Assembly (NCBI GenBank): GCA_041685145.1
Contig: JAWLGJ010000005.1
Coordinates: 36,465 to 100,464, forward strand
DNA from: JAWLGJ01 sp041685145
GTDB lineage: Bacteria; Pseudomonadota; Alphaproteobacteria; Rhodospirillales; Magnetospirillaceae
Length of the DNA stretch: 64,000 nt
Direction: 5' to 3'
A program made the translations under genes and the position numbers. Under the pieces are notes generated by a model. It saw only the letters and a list, made by a program, of their open reading frames with translations, was not told the DNA's origin and made no database searches. Shown here one piece after another: positions 61,023 through 64,000 of the stretch (position 1 is its first letter; each line of letters starts with the position of its first letter).

Positions 61023-62345
61023 TCACTCCACCGTCTCGATGCGCACCCAGTCGACCATCGCCGCCGATTCGCCGCTGACGTCGCCGGCCTGATAGAAGCC
61101 CACCGCCGGCACGCCCTTCAGCCGCAACACCGTGAACGACTCCAGGTCGGTCCATTCCGCCTCGGGGGCGTCGCCCAGCTTGATGCCGGGGGTGATCTTG
61201 CGGCCCGCCTTCCGCAGGCGCAGATAGATCGGCTGCGGCATGGCGCTGACGTCCTCGTCGAAGCGGTAGGCCTGCCGCATCGCCCGGCTGTGCCAGACCG
61301 TCTTCTCGAACGAGGAGTCCTTGCCGCCGCGCACACTGTGGCCCTTGACTACGACGCAGGTGTCGCGGTTGTAGTCGCAGGGATAGGCGTGCGGCTGCAC
61401 GACGACGTGATTTTCCGGGTCGTCGTAGACGCCCAGGAACATCAGTTCCTTTCCGGTCTGGAAATCCACCGACGCCTTCGCGGTCATCACCCAGTCGCCC
61501 TTGGGCAGGCCCTGGGTGAGCCGGAAGACGTTGGGCACGTTTTCCTGGGCGATGGCGGCCGGCTCGCTGGCGATCATCAACAATTCGCCGTCCTCGACGA
61601 TGAAGCTGTTGGGATCGGGATTGATGATCTCCCAGTGCTCGGCCAGATCCTCGCCGTCGAAGTCGTCGCGGAACCACTCGCTGCGCCGTGGCTCGGGCGG
61701 CGCCGGCTCGGCGGCCTGGGCCACCTGCTGCACCTCGGCCACCGCGGCCCGGAAGTCCTCGGTGCTGTCGGCGCGGAAATACTGGCCGCCGCCATTGGCG
61801 GCGATGCAATCCAGCTTGCCCTGCTCGTCGGCGCCCAGGGCGAAGCCGACCACATGCACCCGCGCCTTGATCTGCCGCGCCGCCAGCGCCGCCGCCGCCG
61901 CGCAGGGGTCGCCGCCGCAGGTTTCCAGGCCGTCGGAGATGACGACGATGTGGTTGTTCTCCTCCGGAAAGGCCTCGAAGGCCGGCCCGGCGCTGGCGAG
62001 GGCGTGGGCGATCGGGGTCTTGCCGGTGGGGGTGACGGTATTGACCGCGCCGGCGAAATCCTGCGCCGACAGGGCGCCCAGTTCGGCCACCAGCTCGACG
62101 TCCTCGCAGTCGCCCTCGCGCCGGTGGCCATAGGCCATCAGCCCGACACGGGTGTCGGCCGGCAGCTCCGCCACCAGGCGCCCGAGCACCTCCTTGGCGG
62201 TCGCCATCTTGGCCACGCCGTCAACCTGGCCCCACATCGAGTTCGAGCCGTCCAGCACGAACAGCATATTTGTGGCAGCGTGCGCCGGGGCCGTGGCGGC
62301 CGCGACGGCCAGACAGGCGGCGGCCACTCCCTTGCATCCCATCAT
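61023..62345 (-). CDS. Exported VWA-domain protein with C-terminal LamG-like domain
   Basis: A 440-residue exported protein. A signal peptide ends near AHAATN (about residue 24). The VWA domain (about 26-210) has the intact metal site DGSNSMWG (32-39), TPTGKTPIAHAL and ISDGLETCGGDPC. A second domain from about 225, starting FRDDFDGEDLAEHWEIINPD, looks like the concanavalin/DUF1080-type beta sandwich that binds glycans; four cysteines (GLETCGGDPC, PCDY, DTCV) may form disulfides. GGGAGG precedes the ATG at 62345. It is divergent from another exported protein, 102 bases apart. A ligand-binding role at the surface or periplasm is inferred. Confidence 0.88.
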   Translation of the reverse strand: MMGCKGVAAACLAVAAATAPAHAATNMLFVLDGSNSMWGQVDGVAKMATAKEVLGRLVAELPADTRVGLMAYGHRREGDCEDVELVAELGALSAQDFAGAVNTVTPTGKTPIAHALASAGPAFEAFPEENNHIVVISDGLETCGGDPCAAAAALAARQIKARVHVVGFALGADEQGKLDCIAANGGGQYFRADSTEDFRAAVAEVQQVAQAAEPAPPEPRRSEWFRDDFDGEDLAEHWEIINPDPNSFIVEDGELLMIASEPAAIAQENVPNVFRLTQGLPKGDWVMTAKASVDFQTGKELMFLGVYDDPENHVVVQPHAYPCDYNRDTCVVVKGHSVRGGKDSSFEKTVWHSRAMRQAYRFDEDVSAMPQPIYLRLRKAGRKITPGIKLGDAPEAEWTDLESFTVLRLKGVPAVGFYQAGDVSGESAAMVDWVRIETVE

Positions 62346-62447
62346 TGCAGACCTCCCAGTTGCGCCTCGCGAACACGCAGACATAGCGATACGCAATGCC
62401 TTTCGCGTAAACTTATCCCTCCTTTGGTTTACGGCGGGGGCGTCGCA

Positions 62448-63941
62448 TTGGCAAGCCAAGGCTTATCGCGCACCGACGCGGCACGCCGGGGGCGCGCCGC
62501 GTCCACGGCCGTCGTCCTGGCGATTGTCGTCGGGGGCGGGGCCGCGACCGCCCAGGAAGTGCCGCCGCATCTGGCCAGCATGGCCGGCCAACTGGTGCGG
62601 GCGCTCAGCGACGACCTCGGCGCCGCCGACGCCGACACCGCCCGCGGCTGGGGGCTCCGGCGCGCCGAAACGGCGCTGGACCGCCAGAAGATGACCCGCT
62701 GGTCGGCGGCGAATTTCCGCCACCGCACCCTGCTGCCGGCGCTGGCCGAGGCCCTGGAGCTTGCCGACCTGGACGCGGATGGGCAGGCGCGCGCCGAGCC
62801 GTTGCTGCCGCGCCTGCTGCGCTCCAGCGCGCCGGAGGTGATCCTGGAAATCCTCGCCGCCCTCGGCCGGCCGGCGCCGGACGACGAGGGCTTGGCCGCC
62901 ATGAAGCGCGCCGTCGACGCCGCGCTGGCGGCGGCCTGGAAGGACTTGCCGCGCCGCCATGAGATGGCGGCGGACGGGCCGGAACGGGTCAGCCTGGAGT
63001 GGCGCCCGCGCGAGGAGATTTTCGAGATCGGCGTCGAGGACGCCGGAGACGCCTTTCGCGCCCCCTTCCGCACCACCCTGCGCGGCCGCACCCAGGCGCG
63101 GGCGGGGGCGTCGGGCGCGCTGGAACTGGCGGTGGCGCCGGCGGCGGAGCCGGTGGACGTGCAGGATTGGCAAGACCTGCTGGACGAGCCGCTGCGCATT
63201 TTCGGCCATTGGCGGGACCAGGACGGCCGGCGGTGGATCATCCTGCCCCCGGACGGCGCCGACGCGCCACCGGCGCCGCCGGCGGCGGCGGGCACCGGGC
63301 CGTCGCCGGCCGAGCGCATCGCCGCCAAGGCGGCCCGCATCGCCGAGATCAAGGCCTCGCGGGTTTATGTCTGGGAGAATCCGGAGACCGGCGAGCGCAT
63401 CGAGCAGGCCCGCTTCAAGCGCCTGGACATGCCCTGGGAATGGGGCGGGCAACACTACGCCGTCGCCGACGCCGAGGCCGAGATCGAACGTCTGGAAGCC
63501 GAGATCGCCGAACTGGAAGCGGGCGGCGAGGACGGCCGGCCGGCCCTTGCCGACGCGCCGCCGCCGCTGCCCGAGCCCACCGGGGACGGCCGCGTGGCGG
63601 CGGTCATCATCACCTCGGCGCGCGGCGACGGCAGCGCCTTCGCCTATGACAGCGCCGTGCGCATCGGCGAGCGCCTGGAGGCGCGGCGAACCTTGCGCGA
63701 GGCGCGCGACATCATCAATCTGCCGCCGGACGTGGTGGCGCAGCTCGTCGAGGCATGGTCGCCGCCGGAGTGGATCGAACTGCGCGCGGGCCGCGACGCC
63801 GAGACCGGCGAGGCGGTGCTGAGCGGCGAGGTGTGGCGCCTGCACGTCACCTATGACGGCTTCAGCCATAAGGTCGACAGCATCCACACCCCTTATGCCA
63901 AGCCCCTGCGCCTGTCGCGCCCGCCGAGCAAGGGGCCCTAA
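62448..63941 (+). CDS. Exported protein of unknown function
   Basis: A 497-residue protein with an N-terminal signal (STAVVLAIVVGGGAATAQE). It contains a helical region (about 40-150), a beta-rich part with SLEWRPREEIFEIGVEDAGD, a Pro/Ala linker near 280, a short coiled coil (ADAEAEIERLEAEIAELEAG, about 342-361) and a C-terminal mixed domain ending in SHKVDSIHTPYAKPL. The segment ASRVYVWENPETGERIEQAR is followed by a strongly aromatic MPWEWGGQHYAV. I recognise no family. The TTG at 62448 has a GGGGG site upstream and directly precedes the signal sequence. Its divergence from the VWA gene suggests a shared process. Confidence 0.75.
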   Translation: MASQGLSRTDAARRGRAASTAVVLAIVVGGGAATAQEVPPHLASMAGQLVRALSDDLGAADADTARGWGLRRAETALDRQKMTRWSAANFRHRTLLPALAEALELADLDADGQARAEPLLPRLLRSSAPEVILEILAALGRPAPDDEGLAAMKRAVDAALAAAWKDLPRRHEMAADGPERVSLEWRPREEIFEIGVEDAGDAFRAPFRTTLRGRTQARAGASGALELAVAPAAEPVDVQDWQDLLDEPLRIFGHWRDQDGRRWIILPPDGADAPPAPPAAAGTGPSPAERIAAKAARIAEIKASRVYVWENPETGERIEQARFKRLDMPWEWGGQHYAVADAEAEIERLEAEIAELEAGGEDGRPALADAPPPLPEPTGDGRVAAVIITSARGDGSAFAYDSAVRIGERLEARRTLREARDIINLPPDVVAQLVEAWSPPEWIELRAGRDAETGEAVLSGEVWRLHVTYDGFSHKVDSIHTPYAKPLRLSRPPSKGP

Positions 63942-63969
63942 CGCGGGCGTGACCCTGCACGCACGCCCC

Positions 63970-64000
63970 AGCCGCCGTTGAGGCGGCGGTCAAGCGAGCG
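63970..64000 (+). repeat. Start of another copy of the two-hairpin repeat, cut by the window end
   Basis: AGCCGCCGTTGAGGCGGCGG followed by TCAAGCGAGCG matches the first hairpin and linker of the repeat at 7158, in the same orientation, 28 bases after the preceding stop codon. Confidence 0.85.

Overview
The window is very GC-rich and densely coded, and reads as a stretch of chromosome from an alphaproteobacterium, most likely a Rhodospirillales-like, salt-adapted lineage. The alphaproteobacterial assignment rests on gene order. chvI-chvG-hprK-rapZ-EIIA-HPr form one tightly coupled run, with pckA nearby on the opposite strand. secA is divergent from a parvulin-argJ-GNAT/Nudix run. The salt-adapted lifestyle is inferred from a complete glycine-to-betaine methylation pair placed directly behind ahcY and metK, and from two tandem TrkH potassium transporters. 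No insertion sequence, prophage, integrase or CRISPR array is visible; this looks like core chromosome with lineage-specific modules.

Layout. 1-7126: a TPR gene cut by the window edge, an unknown gene, a short PhoH ATPase behind a hairpin/T-run, a minus-strand run (panD, a degenerate YjbQ-like gene, a CbbY-like HAD phosphatase, a UDG-superfamily protein), an MBL hydrolase, a UdgX glycosylase and rmuC. 7127-17067: arsC-like reductase and an MscS channel, recX, an ABC-2 permease without ATPase, the argD-argF-lipoprotein operon and the tandem trkH pair. Copies of a two-hairpin repeat of about 55 bp separate several of these units. 17068-22193: folE and apaG, an OmpA-type lipoprotein, tRNA-Gly(CCC) whose 3' end overlaps a DUF305 gene, a Gly/Ala-rich lipoprotein and pckA. 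22308-28346: a REC-Hpt/LuxR regulator pair divergent from the chvIG-hprK-rapZ-PTS operon. 28424-32942: ahcY, metK and two glycine betaine methyltransferases. 33048-37886: a MarR-controlled RND efflux operon with a SlyA-like operator at its promoter.

37905-43451, minus strand: dienelactone-hydrolase-like protein, rpmB, cheZ, meaB, a small gene, and an operon of a SpeB-type ureohydrolase and an ornithine-decarboxylase-like enzyme. 43596-49563: a translationally coupled trio (six-hairpin glycosidase-like protein, GT4 glycosyltransferase, and a fusion of a type I phosphodiesterase with an endonuclease/exonuclease/phosphatase domain) that I cannot assign to a known pathway. 49637-63941: a triple-PAS hybrid histidine kinase, a TrpB2-type tryptophan synthase, secA, parvulin, argJ, a GNAT-Nudix fusion, a CinA-like protein, and a divergent pair of exported proteins (one with a VWA domain). 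A truncated copy of the repeat closes the window.

Connections: argJ, argD and argF belong to the cyclic arginine pathway, and the ureohydrolase/decarboxylase pair could take arginine on to putrescine. ahcY and metK recycle and supply SAM for three methylations per betaine. hprK, EIIA and HPr are an incomplete regulatory PTS sitting with the ChvGI envelope-stress system and divergent from the gluconeogenic pckA region. The features I find least explained are the dispersed tandem repeat, the glycosidase/glycosyltransferase/phosphodiesterase trio and the REC-Hpt/LuxR pair.
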